From contig NZ_AP025465.1 of NCBI RefSeq assembly GCF_024347355.1, positions 248,001 to 312,000 on the forward strand: a DNA stretch of 64,000 bases, given 5' to 3'. Under the pieces are notes generated by a model. That model was not told where the DNA came from and did no database searches. It worked only from the letters and a program-made list of their open reading frames with translations. The position numbers were made by a program, and so were the translations under genes. Each line of letters opens with the position of its first letter. Position 1 is the stretch's first letter. This DNA comes from Vibrio chagasii. Its GTDB lineage: Bacteria > Pseudomonadota > Gammaproteobacteria > Enterobacterales > Vibrionaceae. Below, piece after piece: positions 21,015-32,021 of this stretch.

Positions 21015-23210
21015 ATGACGATCAAAATACTGCCAGCTCGCTTAGCGAACCAAATCGCAGCGGGTGAAGTGGTAGAAAGGCCAGCCTCTGTTGTAAAAGA
21101 GCTGGTAGAGAACAGTTTGGATTCCGGCGCGACACGCATCGATATTGATATCGAGAAAGGTGGCGCCAAGATGATCCGTGTTCGTGATAACGGTAAGGGC
21201 ATCGTAAAAGATGAGCTTGCTCTCGCACTAAGTCGTCACGCTACCTCTAAAATCCATACTCTTGATGACCTTGAGGCGATCGTCAGCCTAGGTTTCCGTG
21301 GTGAAGCGTTGGCGAGTATCAGCTCAGTAGCGCGCTTAACCATGACTTCACGTCCAGCCACTCAAGATCAAGCTTGGGCTGCGCACAGTGAAGGCCGAGA
21401 CATGCAGGTAAAATTGCAGCCTGCTGCACACCCAATCGGCACCTCGGTTGAAGTGCTGGATCTGTTTTTCAATACCCCGGCACGCCGCAAATTCTTACGT
21501 ACTGAAAAAACCGAATTCACTCATATTGATGAGCTGCTTAAGCGTATTGCATTAAGCCGCTTTGATGTGACGATCAACCTGCGTCATAACGGCAAGATGA
21601 TTCGTCAGTACCGCGCTGCTAAGACAGAGGTCCAAGCCGAGAAACGCATTGCAGCGGTATGCGGTAATCCATTTGTTCGTCATATGCTTAAGATAGAACT
21701 TGAGCACCAAGGGTTGAAACTTCACGGCTGGATTACTACGCCAGAGGGGGCAAGACAGCAAAGCGACTTACAATACTGCTATGTGAATGGTCGTATGATG
21801 CGTGACAAACTGATCAATCACGCGATTCGTCAAAGCTACGAAACCAGCTTGCGTCCAGACCAATTTGCCACTTATGTACTCTTCATTGAACTGGACCCGC
21901 ATCAAGTCGATGTGAACGTTCACCCTGCTAAACACGAAGTGCGCTTTCATCAGGCTCGTCTGGTGCATGACTTCATCTATCAGGCATTGAGTGATGGTCT
22001 AGCACAAAGTAAGCAAATCGATGCGGCGCCTATTAATCAATCTGCTTTCCACCAATCAGAAGCCCCTAACTATCAACAAGATAGTTCCGTGCCTGAAGGG
22101 GAAGAGACGACGAACTTTAGCGCTCCAGAAAGCAATGTCCCAGCTCATTCGGAACAATCGCAGGTCTCTGAAAGAGTGCGACATGCGATTGAGCAGACTC
22201 CAGCCTATCCGAGAAAAGCAGAATCCGAGCAAGCCTATAACAACCAGCCTCAGCACAGCGTTAATGATGGTGGTCAGCACTATAGTTCAGCGTCGAATAG
22301 AGGCTCTTCAAGCAGCAGCTCTTCAAGTAATTTGGGCTCACCTGCTAACCGAAACTCGTCTGCTCGTGAAACCAGTTTTACCGGTTCGCCTCGTCAAGAG
22401 TGGATAGAATCACGACCTGCTCCGAAAAAAGAGAAAGAGTCACACCAACACCACGCCGAACCAGCGCCTTCGAAGCGTGAGGTGAGCGCTTACAAAGAGC
22501 TGTTGAAAACGCCAGATTTTGAGCGCCAAACAGTCGAGCCATCAGATGCTCAATATCCGGTGGCGCAAACAGTTTCAAGCGAAGCTGAGCCGCCTCAACA
22601 GAAGTTGCCTCAGTCGAAGCCAAGAACACCGGTTACCGATCTAGGTAAGGCCGTCTCTATTGTCGAGCGTCAGTACCTGATGATGGGCAACAAGAATGGT
22701 TGCGTGTTGGTCTCTTTGGCTAAAGCGGAATTACTGCGCGTTATTGGCCAGCTGGATACACGAAGCGGGGCACTAAAAAGTCAGCCATTACTGGTGCCTT
22801 TGTCGCTTAAAATTGGCAGTGAATTGGTTGAGGTAGCGAAGACATTAAACCAACCACTGGCTCGTCTTGGTATTGAACTTAAGGTTCGAAATAGCGAAGC
22901 CATTATGGTGATGGGGGTTCCTTCTCCATTAAGGCAGCAAAACTTACAAATTCTGATCCCAGATCTGTTATCGTACGCGGCTTCAATAAATGCCCAGAGT
23001 ACAGTGAAGCTACCTGATGACATGTTGCCAGCTTTGGTTAACTGGATCGGGATTCAAACCGCACAAGTAAAAAGCGACTACACTTTATCTGAAGCGGTTC
23101 AATTAGTTGGGGAACTTGAACAACTTTGGCATGGTCTACTTCCATTAGATGATCCTGAGTTTGTTAATTCTATCGACTTTTCGGCGACTATTGCGGCATT
23201 TATGGCTTAG
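21015..23210 (+). CDS. mutL: DNA mismatch repair protein MutL
   Basis: GHKL ATPase that links MutS mismatch recognition to MutH and UvrD. From the ATG at 21015 (family N-terminus [20 protein letters not shown]) it has 731 residues; an earlier ATG at 20961 adds 18 unrelated residues. ATPase motifs are visible: [22 protein letters not shown] and [11 protein letters not shown] long low-complexity Ser/Gln/Glu-rich linker (about 345-560) separates the N-terminal domain from the C-terminal dimerisation domain. No endonuclease motif is seen, as expected for a MutH-containing lineage. Confidence 0.95.
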   Translation: MTIKILPARLANQIAAGEVVERPASVVKELVENSLDSGATRIDIDIEKGGAKMIRVRDNGKGIVKDELALALSRHATSKIHTLDDLEAIVSLGFRGEALASISSVARLTMTSRPATQDQAWAAHSEGRDMQVKLQPAAHPIGTSVEVLDLFFNTPARRKFLRTEKTEFTHIDELLKRIALSRFDVTINLRHNGKMIRQYRAAKTEVQAEKRIAAVCGNPFVRHMLKIELEHQGLKLHGWITTPEGARQQSDLQYCYVNGRMMRDKLINHAIRQSYETSLRPDQFATYVLFIELDPHQVDVNVHPAKHEVRFHQARLVHDFIYQALSDGLAQSKQIDAAPINQSAFHQSEAPNYQQDSSVPEGEETTNFSAPESNVPAHSEQSQVSERVRHAIEQTPAYPRKAESEQAYNNQPQHSVNDGGQHYSSASNRGSSSSSSSSNLGSPANRNSSARETSFTGSPRQEWIESRPAPKKEKESHQHHAEPAPSKREVSAYKELLKTPDFERQTVEPSDAQYPVAQTVSSEAEPPQQKLPQSKPRTPVTDLGKAVSIVERQYLMMGNKNGCVLVSLAKAELLRVIGQLDTRSGALKSQPLLVPLSLKIGSELVEVAKTLNQPLARLGIELKVRNSEAIMVMGVPSPLRQQNLQILIPDLLSYAASINAQSTVKLPDDMLPALVNWIGIQTAQVKSDYTLSEAVQLVGELEQLWHGLLPLDDPEFVNSIDFSATIAAFMA

Positions 23211-23351
23211 TTTATTGGTAAATTAAGCTTATTTACGGCTTAGGCTGTGTGTGATTTATTTTTTACGATGGGACTTTTTTGAAAGCAAGCCTCTCGTGAC
23301 AAAAGCCCTTTGCTATAAAGCGCTATAACTGAGAAACAAATACTAACTATC

Positions 23352-24284
23352 ATGACTGAAAAATTACCTTTAGCGTTGTTTTTAATGGGCCCAACGGCAT
23401 CAGGAAAAACAGATTTAGCTATCCGCTTACGTCAGAAATACCCAGTAGAGATCATCAGCGTCGATTCGGCACTTATCTACAAAGACATGGATATTGGCAC
23501 CGCTAAACCGAATGCAGAAGAGCTTGCGCTCGCGCCTCACCGCTTGATTGATATTCTTGACCCAAGTGAAGCGTACTCTGCGGCAGATTTTCGTCGTGAT
23601 GCACTGAAAGAGATGAACGAGATCGTTGCTCAAGGCAAGATCCCTCTTTTAGTCGGCGGCACTATGCTCTACTACAAAGCGTTGTTGGAAGGTTTATCGC
23701 CACTACCGGCTGCGGATCCTGAGATTCGTAAGCAGATTGAAGCGGAATCTATCGAGCAAGGTTGGCAAGCATTACATGATCAATTAAGAGAGATTGATCC
23801 CGTATCCGCTGAAAGAATACACCCAAATGATCCACAAAGGCTTTCAAGGGCATTGGAAGTTTATCGAATTTCGGGTAAAACATTAACAGAGCTAACTCAA
23901 ACGAAAGGCGATAGCCTGCCATTTCGTGTAAAACAATTTGCAATAGCTCCCAAGGAAAGGAAAGAACTCCATCGCCGCATTGAGCTGCGTTTCGAGAAGA
24001 TGATCGAAGCAGGATTTGAAGAAGAGATGAAGGCGCTGTACGCCAGAGAAGATCTTCATCCTGAATTGCCATCGATCCGATGCGTTGGTTATAGGCAGAT
24101 GTGGGATTATTTAGACGGTAATTGTGATTTAGACGAAGCGGTTTTCCGTGGTGTCTGTGCAACCCGTCAGTTGGCCAAGCGACAGATCACCTGGTTGCGC
24201 AGTTGGGATGATTTAACTTGGTTGGATAGCGAAAACATTGATCAAGCATTAGAAACTCTTTCAGATGCAATAGCATCTGATTAG
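23352..24284 (+). CDS. miaA: tRNA dimethylallyltransferase
   Basis: Transfers a dimethylallyl group to A37 of tRNAs reading UNN codons, the first step of ms2i6A synthesis. The 310-residue protein has the P-loop [13 protein letters not shown] near the start, the [16 protein letters not shown] substrate segment and a C-terminal swinging region containing [12 protein letters not shown]. It lies between mutL and hfq as in E. coli. A strong hairpin-T-tract just after it should separate its transcript from hfq. Confidence 0.96.
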   Translation: MTEKLPLALFLMGPTASGKTDLAIRLRQKYPVEIISVDSALIYKDMDIGTAKPNAEELALAPHRLIDILDPSEAYSAADFRRDALKEMNEIVAQGKIPLLVGGTMLYYKALLEGLSPLPAADPEIRKQIEAESIEQGWQALHDQLREIDPVSAERIHPNDPQRLSRALEVYRISGKTLTELTQTKGDSLPFRVKQFAIAPKERKELHRRIELRFEKMIEAGFEEEMKALYAREDLHPELPSIRCVGYRQMWDYLDGNCDLDEAVFRGVCATRQLAKRQITWLRSWDDLTWLDSENIDQALETLSDAIASD

Positions 24285-24336
24285 TATTGCTGTGTATAAT
24301 GTGATCGCTTTTGCGTGAATATACTCTGGAAAGGAT

Positions 24337-24390
24337 CCGTTATTGAGGCTTTTTAAAATCACAGCCTTTCAATAACAACGGAGTTTTTTT
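24337..24390 (+). terminator. Intrinsic terminator between miaA and hfq
   Basis: CCGTTATTGA-GGCT pairs with AGCC-TCAATAAC-ACGG (two small bulges), followed by seven T bases. It lies 53 bp after the miaA stop and 88 bp before hfq, so hfq needs a promoter downstream or depends on read-through. Confidence 0.8.
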
Positions 24391-24438
24391 ATTCATTTAG
24401 CTCAGATGCAAAGGCCGCACCTTTTTGTGCACCACTAG

Positions 24439-24741
<303 letters not shown>

Positions 24742-24785
24742 TCGTTCAATTAACACAGCAAATGCTGTGATAAGGAGTTGGTTGC

Positions 24786-26093
24786 TTGTTTGACCGTTAT
24801 GAATCCGGTGAGCGAGCCGTACTTGTTCATATCAACTTCACGCATGAGGGAGAATGGGAAGACCTAAGCGAATGCGAAATGCTGGTCTCTTCTGCGGGGG
24901 TAGAAACGCTACAAGTGATTACTGGTAGCCGCCAATCCCCACTCCCTAAATACTATGTCGGAGAAGGTAAAGCCCTAGAAATCGCACAAGCTGTTCAGCT
25001 GACCGGTGCTGAAATTGTGATTTTTAACCACTCCCTCTCTCCTGCCCAAGAGCGAAACCTCGAGCAATTGTGTAAATGTCGTGTGATTGATCGCACGGGT
25101 TTGATCTTAGATATCTTTGCACAACGTGCGCGAACTCATGAAGGTAAGCTACAAGTTGAGCTCGCTCAGCTTCGTCATATCTCTACCCGATTGATTCGTG
25201 GTTGGACTCACCTTGAAAGGCAGAAAGGTGGTATTGGTCTTCGTGGTCCAGGTGAAACTCAACTGGAAACCGATCGACGTTTGTTGCGTGACCGTATAAA
25301 GGCAATATTACGTCGTTTAGCTAAGGTAGCTAAGCAACGTGAACAAGGGCGACGCGCTCGTAATCGAGCTGAGATCCCAACCGTTTCTTTAGTTGGTTAT
25401 ACCAACGCGGGGAAATCAACGCTTTTCAATCGAATCACTAGTGCCGGTGTTTATGCGGCAGACCAACTGTTTGCAACACTAGACCCAACACTACGTAAGA
25501 TTGATTTGCCAGATGTCGGGCCTGCGATTCTCGCAGATACCGTAGGTTTTATCCGTCATCTACCACACGACTTGGTCGCTGCGTTCAAGGCTACGTTACA
25601 AGAGACGCAGGAAGCTGACATTTTGTTACATGTTGTTGATGCCAGTGATGACCGCTTTCGTGAGAACATTCAGGCTGTTCATGATGTATTAGAAGAAATC
25701 GATGCTCATGAAGTGCCAACCCTTGTAGTCATGAACAAGATTGACTGCATGGAAGACCAAAAACCTCGAATTGATAGAGACGAAGAGGGCGCACCACGCG
25801 CTGTTTGGGTTTCTGCAATGGAAGGTGAAGGTATCGAACTGCTGTTTGAAGCTTTAACTGAGCGTTTAGCGAGTCAAATGGTTCAATACCGACTGTGTAT
25901 TCCGCATCAACATCAAGGCCGAATTCGTAGTTTATTTTTCCAGCTGAAATGTATTCAACAGGAAGAGTATGATGAAAATGGTAACTTGTTGATAGATATC
26001 CGAATGCAACAGATAGATTGGTCTAAACTTGAAAAAAGAGAAGGGGCGCTCTTGGGTGACTTTATCGTTACCTCAGAGACTGCTACAGTATAA
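24786..26093 (+). CDS. hflX: Ribosome-associated GTPase HflX
   Basis: GTPase that splits stalled 70S ribosomes, especially under heat stress. The 435-residue protein has the HflX N-terminal domain, the family motif GGIGLRGPGETQLETDRR, a helical linker, then the G domain with GYTNAGKSTLFNR (G1), DTVGFIRHLPHDL (G3) and NKID (G4). The start is TTG, supported by AAGGAG eight bases upstream and by the family N-terminus (MFDRYESGE). It is followed by hflK after 27 bp. Confidence 0.96.
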   Translation: MFDRYESGERAVLVHINFTHEGEWEDLSECEMLVSSAGVETLQVITGSRQSPLPKYYVGEGKALEIAQAVQLTGAEIVIFNHSLSPAQERNLEQLCKCRVIDRTGLILDIFAQRARTHEGKLQVELAQLRHISTRLIRGWTHLERQKGGIGLRGPGETQLETDRRLLRDRIKAILRRLAKVAKQREQGRRARNRAEIPTVSLVGYTNAGKSTLFNRITSAGVYAADQLFATLDPTLRKIDLPDVGPAILADTVGFIRHLPHDLVAAFKATLQETQEADILLHVVDASDDRFRENIQAVHDVLEEIDAHEVPTLVVMNKIDCMEDQKPRIDRDEEGAPRAVWVSAMEGEGIELLFEALTERLASQMVQYRLCIPHQHQGRIRSLFFQLKCIQQEEYDENGNLLIDIRMQQIDWSKLEKREGALLGDFIVTSETATV

Positions 26094-26120
26094 CGTCATA
26101 TCAAATGATGGAGCTTTCTA

Positions 26121-27323
26121 ATGGCGTGGAATGAGCCTGGAAATAACAACGGCGATAACGGCCGCGATAATGACCCTTGGGGTAATAAAAATAATCGCGG
26201 TGGCCGAGATCAAGGACCGCCAGACCTAGACGAAGTGTTTAACAAGCTGAGTCAAAAGTTGGGTGGCAAGTTTGGTAAAAAAGGTGGGAACGGAAACGGA
26301 CCATCTATTGGTGGTGGCGGTGCAATTGGCTTTGGTGTTATTGCCGTTATTGCTATTGCTATCTGGTTCTTCGCAGGTTTCTACACCGTTGGCGAAGCAG
26401 AGAGAGCAGTTGTACTTCGATTAGGTCAGTTTGATCGTATTGAAGAACCTGGCCTTAACTGGCATCCACGTTTCATCGATCAAATCAGCGATAGACAGCT
26501 AGTCAATGTTCAAGCGATTCGCTCACTGCGTGCATCAGGCACAATGCTGACCAAAGATGAAAATGTAGTGAATGTATCAATGGATGTTCAGTATCGCGTA
26601 ACTGATCCATACAAGTATCTGTACCGAGTGACGGATGCGGACGATAGCTTACACCAAGCGACAGACTCTGCTTTGAGAGCAGTAATTGGTGATTCTCTGA
26701 TGGATGCGATTCTAACCAGCGGTCGTCAGCAGATTCGCCAAAGCACGCAAGAAACGTTGAACCAAATTATTGATAGCTATGATATGGGTATCACGTTGGT
26801 TGACGTTAACTTCCAGTCTGCACGTCCGCCTGAGCAAGTTAAAGATGCGTTTGACGATGCCATTGCTGCCCGTGAGGATGAAGAGCGTTTTATTCGCGAA
26901 GCTGAGGCTTACAAAAACGAAATCTTACCAAAAGCGACAGGTCGTGCTGAGCGTTTGAAGAAAGAAGCGCAAGGTTACAGAGAGCGTATTACTAATGAAG
27001 CAGAGGGTCAGGTAGCTCAGTTTGAAAAACTACTTCCTGAATACGCTGCAGCTCCTGAAGTGACACGCAACCGTCTGTATCTAGATACAATGGAAGAAGT
27101 ATATAGCAATACGTCTAAGGTTCTTATTGATTCAGAGTCGAGCGGTAACCTACTGTACCTTCCGATTGACAAGTTAGCCGGTCAAGATAACGACAGTGCT
27201 AAAGCTCGTAAATCGAGAACAGGTTCTGCTTATGATGAGATTCAACTAGAGTCTGACCGTAAAGATGTTGCACCAAAATCTAACTCTGAAACTCGTTCAA
27301 CATCACGTCAAGGGAGATACTAA
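26121..27323 (+). CDS. hflK: FtsH protease modulator HflK
   Basis: Membrane subunit of the HflKC complex that encloses FtsH and restrains its proteolysis. The 400-residue protein begins with a Gly/Asn-rich cytoplasmic segment, then one membrane helix (about 72-93) and a periplasmic SPFH domain opening with TVGEAERAVVLRLGQF. A helical region and a polar C-terminal tail follow. hflC starts two bases after the stop, and the AGGGAG site of hflC lies inside the end of hflK. Confidence 0.96.
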   Translation: MAWNEPGNNNGDNGRDNDPWGNKNNRGGRDQGPPDLDEVFNKLSQKLGGKFGKKGGNGNGPSIGGGGAIGFGVIAVIAIAIWFFAGFYTVGEAERAVVLRLGQFDRIEEPGLNWHPRFIDQISDRQLVNVQAIRSLRASGTMLTKDENVVNVSMDVQYRVTDPYKYLYRVTDADDSLHQATDSALRAVIGDSLMDAILTSGRQQIRQSTQETLNQIIDSYDMGITLVDVNFQSARPPEQVKDAFDDAIAAREDEERFIREAEAYKNEILPKATGRAERLKKEAQGYRERITNEAEGQVAQFEKLLPEYAAAPEVTRNRLYLDTMEEVYSNTSKVLIDSESSGNLLYLPIDKLAGQDNDSAKARKSRTGSAYDEIQLESDRKDVAPKSNSETRSTSRQGRY

Positions 27324-27325
27324 GA

Positions 27326-28306
27326 ATGCGTAAGTTAATGATCCCTGTATTAGTGATTACATTGGCTCTTATGTTGATGTCATTGTTTGTGATTCCAGAA
27401 GGTGAGCGTGGCATTGTTGTACGTTTTGGTCGTGTTCTGAAAGATAACAACGAAATCACTCGTATCTATGAACCGGGTTTGCATTTCAAAATGCCGATGT
27501 TTGATCGCGTACAGCGATTAGACGCGCTAATTCAAACCATGGATGGCCGCTCTGATCGTTTCGTAACTTCTGAGAAAAAAGACGTAATCATTGATTCATA
27601 CGTAAAATGGCGTATTGAAGACTTTGGTCGTTACTACTTGGCGACAGGTGGTGGTAATGCAATGCAAGCAGAGGCACTATTAGAGCGCAAGGTAACTGAT
27701 GTTTTACGTTCTGAAATCGGTTCTCGTGAAATCAAGCAAATCATTTCTGGTCCTAGCGACAAGAGCAAAGAGCTTGCTGACGGCGTTGAAGGTGAATTGG
27801 CAAATGAAGCTGCATTGAAAGCGTTAGAGATTGATGGCGAACGTGATCAAATCATGCAAGAGGTTTTAGATGATACTCGTAAGAGCGCACTAAAAGATTT
27901 GGGTGTACGAGTTGTTGACTTCCGTATTAAGAAGATCAACTTACCTGATGAAATTAGTGAGTCTATTTACCGCCGTATGCGTGCGGAGCGTGAGTCCGTA
28001 GCTCGTAAGTTCCGCTCTCAAGGTCGTGAAAAAGCTGAAGTTATCCGAGCTCAAGCAGAGCTCGAGGTAGCAACTATTCTCGCTGAGGCAGATAAAACGG
28101 CTCGCGTGACTCGCGGTGAAGCGGATGCAACGGCAGCAAAGATATATGCGGATGCGTATAATCAAGACCCAGAGTTTTTCAGCTTGCTACGTTCTCTTAA
28201 AGCCTACAAGAAATCGTTCAGCTCCAAGAATGATATCTTAGTATTGGATCCTAAGAGTGAATTCTTCCAATACATGAATCAAGCGAGCGGTGCGCCAGCT
28301 AAATAA
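27326..28306 (+). CDS. hflC: FtsH protease modulator HflC
   Basis: Partner of HflK in the cage around FtsH. The 326-residue protein has an N-terminal membrane helix (about 4-20), an SPFH domain starting at PEGERGIVVRFGRV, and a C-terminal helical stretch rich in Ala, Glu and Arg. It ends the hfq-hflX-hflK-hflC run. In E. coli yjeT and purA follow on the same strand; here an IS element begins about 60 bp downstream and the yjeT-like gene faces the other way. Confidence 0.96.
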   Translation: MRKLMIPVLVITLALMLMSLFVIPEGERGIVVRFGRVLKDNNEITRIYEPGLHFKMPMFDRVQRLDALIQTMDGRSDRFVTSEKKDVIIDSYVKWRIEDFGRYYLATGGGNAMQAEALLERKVTDVLRSEIGSREIKQIISGPSDKSKELADGVEGELANEAALKALEIDGERDQIMQEVLDDTRKSALKDLGVRVVDFRIKKINLPDEISESIYRRMRAERESVARKFRSQGREKAEVIRAQAELEVATILAEADKTARVTRGEADATAAKIYADAYNQDPEFFSLLRSLKAYKKSFSSKNDILVLDPKSEFFQYMNQASGAPAK

Positions 28307-28393
28307 GCTGAGCAGTTATTGAAGCAGCAAACGCTGAATTTTAATAACCAGACACGCTAATACTTAAAAGGCTCCCATTGTGGGCAATGTAGT

Positions 28394-29731
28394 TCACTTA
28401 AGCGGAGCTGCTTTGCGATTAATTGGGTAGCGAGTCTTTGATATTTTTACCGCCCTAGGCCGATTAGGCTTAGGGCGTTTGTCTATAAAGAGGACTGATA
28501 AGTCTCCCCTTAGACTCTTTAAACGCTTAGGTGTATTGCCTGGCGATATCGCTTTACTCATCACCTTCAGTTGGCTCGCTATAAACTGACAAGCGTATTT
28601 AAAGCTAATTTCATTCGGCATTCTTCCATGTTCAACTGCTGCCTGACTTGCTTCACGTCTTACCAAATTATAACCAAGCAACAGCCCCCAGAGTTCTTGA
28701 TAAACAAGGTTTACTGTTTTACTGCGTAATACTAAGGCATTGTGTTGCATTGAGCTTTTGATATCACGATAACCTAATTCGATTTCCCAACGTTCATGAT
28801 AAAGTTCGGCTACCGCTTTCGCGTCGTAGTCTGCTCTTGGAAGGGATGTAAAAACAGTTTTCTGCTTACCTTGTACTTCATAGGTCACCGCTCTGACTTG
28901 CCATTTTTCAGGTAAACTAGGGTTCTTTTTGAGAGCTTGCGGTGAGACGTTCATTTCGATGAGCATATCATTGCTTTCTTCTTCATCTAAAAGTGTGTAT
29001 TTCAACCCTTTCCTTGCTGGTATCAACCAATGTCTATTAATACCGCTATTTTGAAGAGAGAGAAGTAAGTCTGCACCGTAAAAACCTTTATCTAGTAACG
29101 TCACAGAGTTATCTGGTAAAGAGTCGATGAAGGGCATAGCAAGTGGGATTTCACCACGCCGATAAGGGCTTATGGCAGCGTCAACGATGACATGAGAACG
29201 GACATTCATCATAGTCACAACTCTTAGCATTGGATGTGGTGTCTGCCTGCTACTCGAGGTATTACCCGAGCCAAAGTGCTCTCTAAGTTCGGGCGTATCC
29301 GCGGTGCGAAAAAGAGCACCGTCTACAGCAAAAACTTGTAATCCTTGCCACGTATCATCACGGTATCGTTCAAGACCCCACGTTCGCCCACATTGTTTAA
29401 ACAACCACTCTGGTGCAGCACTGCCTAAACGTTGTCTTGCCTGGGTTAAAGCACTTTTTGCTAATAACTCTTCATCAGCCAAGCCATCCGCACAGACATT
29501 CATTCTTCGTGCGACTTCGGCAATTGGTTCATTACGGAAGAAGGCCATGCCGACAATTAACCACAAGACCATGTCACTTGGTAGTCGACGTCGGCGAATA
29601 GTCGCTTTATCAGAAAGACTAGCTGCCTTAACAACCCATTCATCTGGGATATGTTCAGAGAAAGTGGTGAGTTGAGCTACATCAACAGGATTTTCTTCGA
29701 GGAAATCGACAAAATAGTTTTGGATAGACAT
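28394..29731 (-). CDS. IS4-family transposase (DDE)
   Basis: Transposase of 445 residues, apparently intact. N-terminal IS4-type domain features (TIRRRRLPSDMVLWLIVGMA) precede the catalytic core. The first catalytic Asp is in VFAVDGALFRT, the second in VTLLDKGFYGADL, and the Glu in the YREK-like motif YHERWEIELGYRDIK. The protein follows the E. coli IS4 transposase along its whole length. A strong hairpin with a T-tract directly precedes the ATG on the coding strand and should limit expression from outside promoters. Confidence 0.93.
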   Translation of the reverse strand: MSIQNYFVDFLEENPVDVAQLTTFSEHIPDEWVVKAASLSDKATIRRRRLPSDMVLWLIVGMAFFRNEPIAEVARRMNVCADGLADEELLAKSALTQARQRLGSAAPEWLFKQCGRTWGLERYRDDTWQGLQVFAVDGALFRTADTPELREHFGSGNTSSSRQTPHPMLRVVTMMNVRSHVIVDAAISPYRRGEIPLAMPFIDSLPDNSVTLLDKGFYGADLLLSLQNSGINRHWLIPARKGLKYTLLDEEESNDMLIEMNVSPQALKKNPSLPEKWQVRAVTYEVQGKQKTVFTSLPRADYDAKAVAELYHERWEIELGYRDIKSSMQHNALVLRSKTVNLVYQELWGLLLGYNLVRREASQAAVEHGRMPNEISFKYACQFIASQLKVMSKAISPGNTPKRLKSLRGDLSVLFIDKRPKPNRPRAVKISKTRYPINRKAAPLK

Positions 29732-29764
29732 AAAAAATCGGAAGCCTAGAAACAGGCTTCCGAT
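29732..29764 (-). terminator. Hairpin and U-tract abutting the transposase start
   Basis: A perfect 11-bp inverted repeat (29737-29747 with 29754-29764, ATCGGAAGCCT and complement) is followed on the minus strand by six T bases and then the ATG. It has intrinsic-terminator form and covers the only AGG that could act as a ribosome site. Confidence 0.7.
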
Positions 29765-29779
29765 TATCTCTCAGAAGAA

Positions 29780-29797
29780 GGATCGGTCAACCGATCC
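29780..29797. repeat. Second palindrome in the IS leader
   Basis: GGATCGGT and ACCGATCC form a perfect 8-bp inverted repeat with a two-base loop, inside the right end of the IS and upstream of the transposase hairpin. Confidence 0.6.
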
Positions 29798-29960
29798 TTA
29801 TCTGATCTACATTGCCCATTGTGGGAGCCTTTTTACTTTTTAGGGTTCTGCTATTTTTATCTTGTCTGAGCGGCTTTGGGAGAGTGGTGGCTCGAACTAT
29901 CTATCTGCTAGCAATGGTAAGGAACTATGCAGAGAACTATTGTGGATGCGATGACGCGAA

Positions 29961-30149
29961 TTAGTGATGTGTCATAAAAGCGATCACGGCGCCAGCGACT
30001 ACCAGGCAGCCACCAATGCGGCGCAATTGAGTATCGGGTTGCTCGCTTAGCTGAGCGACCATATTTCTCCAGCCATTTGGTGCGATTAATGGGCCAAGCC
30101 CTTCAACGATGAGAACAAGCCCAATTGCGAGCCAAATTGAATCAGACAT
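29961..30149 (-). CDS. DUF2065 family membrane protein (YjeT-like)
   Basis: Short protein of 62 residues with two membrane helices (about 5-22 and 42-60). The segment LVLIVEGLGPLIAP and the following RRIGGCLVVAGAVI match E. coli YjeT. Function is unknown. In E. coli it lies between hflC and purA on the same strand as both; here it keeps that place but is on the opposite strand and points towards the IS element. Read-through from it would enter the IS on the transposase sense strand. Confidence 0.8.
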   Translation of the reverse strand: MSDSIWLAIGLVLIVEGLGPLIAPNGWRNMVAQLSEQPDTQLRRIGGCLVVAGAVIAFMTHH

Positions 30150-30300
30150 GATGCTGCCTTATATCTATAAAAATATAATGATATCAGCATCTTTAGCGAT
30201 CTGCTCTTCGTAATCGCTGTTTTATTTTTGTACAGCGTTAACGTTTATGAACAAAAAGTGACTGCAAGAAGTGTGATTCAGTGCTAGAATCCATTTTTAA

Positions 30301-31638
<1,338 letters not shown>

Positions 31639-31696
31639 TGCCTGATTGAGTGATTACCACGGCACCTTTAGTGCTTTGATAATTAAATCGTTTTCT

Positions 31697-31726
31697 AAAA
31701 GCCGACTTTCTTAAGTCGGCTTTTTT
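31697..31726 (+). terminator. Terminator of purA
   Basis: AAGCCGACTT and AAGTCGGCTT arms around a TCTT loop, ending in six T bases. Confidence 0.9.
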
Positions 31727-31747
31727 ATACTTGTAATTTGAGGGACG

Positions 31748-31842
31748 ATACCAATCACAGTAAGTAAGTGATCAAAAATTCTAACGAAGTTATCGAGTAT
31801 TTTAACAAGCTAGAGTGAGCAGTTATTTACTACGATTGGTAT
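31748..31842. repeat. Short palindrome-ended repeat (MITE-like, 95 bp)
   Basis: The ends are inverted repeats of about 20 bp matching at 17 positions: ATACCAATCACAGTAAGTAA at the left against the complement of TTATTTACTACGATTGGTAT at the right. The interior is AT-rich with no ORF. It lies between the purA terminator and the motX promoter. Size, termini and lack of coding suggest a non-autonomous mobile repeat; copy number cannot be seen here. Confidence 0.6.
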
Positions 31843-31910
31843 ATAGCTTTCTGTGATGATCTTTTGAACGCCATCTGGCAAAATATTGCCCATTAGCGGC
31901 AAGTTTTGTC

Positions 31911-31937
31911 TAAAGCGATACGCTGAGTTGCCGATAC
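31911..31937 (+). promoter_or_regulatory. FliA (sigma-28)-type promoter of motX
   Basis: TAAAGCGA-N11-GCCGATAC matches the flagellar sigma-28 consensus in both elements, with exact spacing. It ends 84 bp before the motX start. Confidence 0.75.
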
Positions 31938-32021
31938 AGATATCATAGTGAGTGAAATGTAATTGAGTTTGGGTTGCCCAAAGGCTCGATGCGTTTTTAA
32001 AACCGATAAAAGAGTGCAGGT

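Larger units (their letters stand above)
28366..29833. mobile_element. IS4-family insertion sequence
   Basis: A 1468-bp element lies between hflC and the yjeT-like gene. Its ends are inverted repeats of about 27 bp, starting AAAAGGCTCCCA at the left and mirrored by TGGGAGCCTTTT at the right. They read through to CAATGTAG with a few mismatches in an inner CCC-GGG palindrome. One intact transposase gene fills it. The flanks share only TACTT (28361-28365 and 29834-29838), shorter than the 10-13 bp duplication usual for the family, so the duplication may have decayed or the exact ends may differ by a few bases. Confidence 0.85.

Noticed and set aside
30230..30270. A PurR operator upstream of purA
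   Set aside because: Only the short core ACGTTT is present near GCGTTAACGTTTATG; the rest of the consensus fails, so it was not listed.
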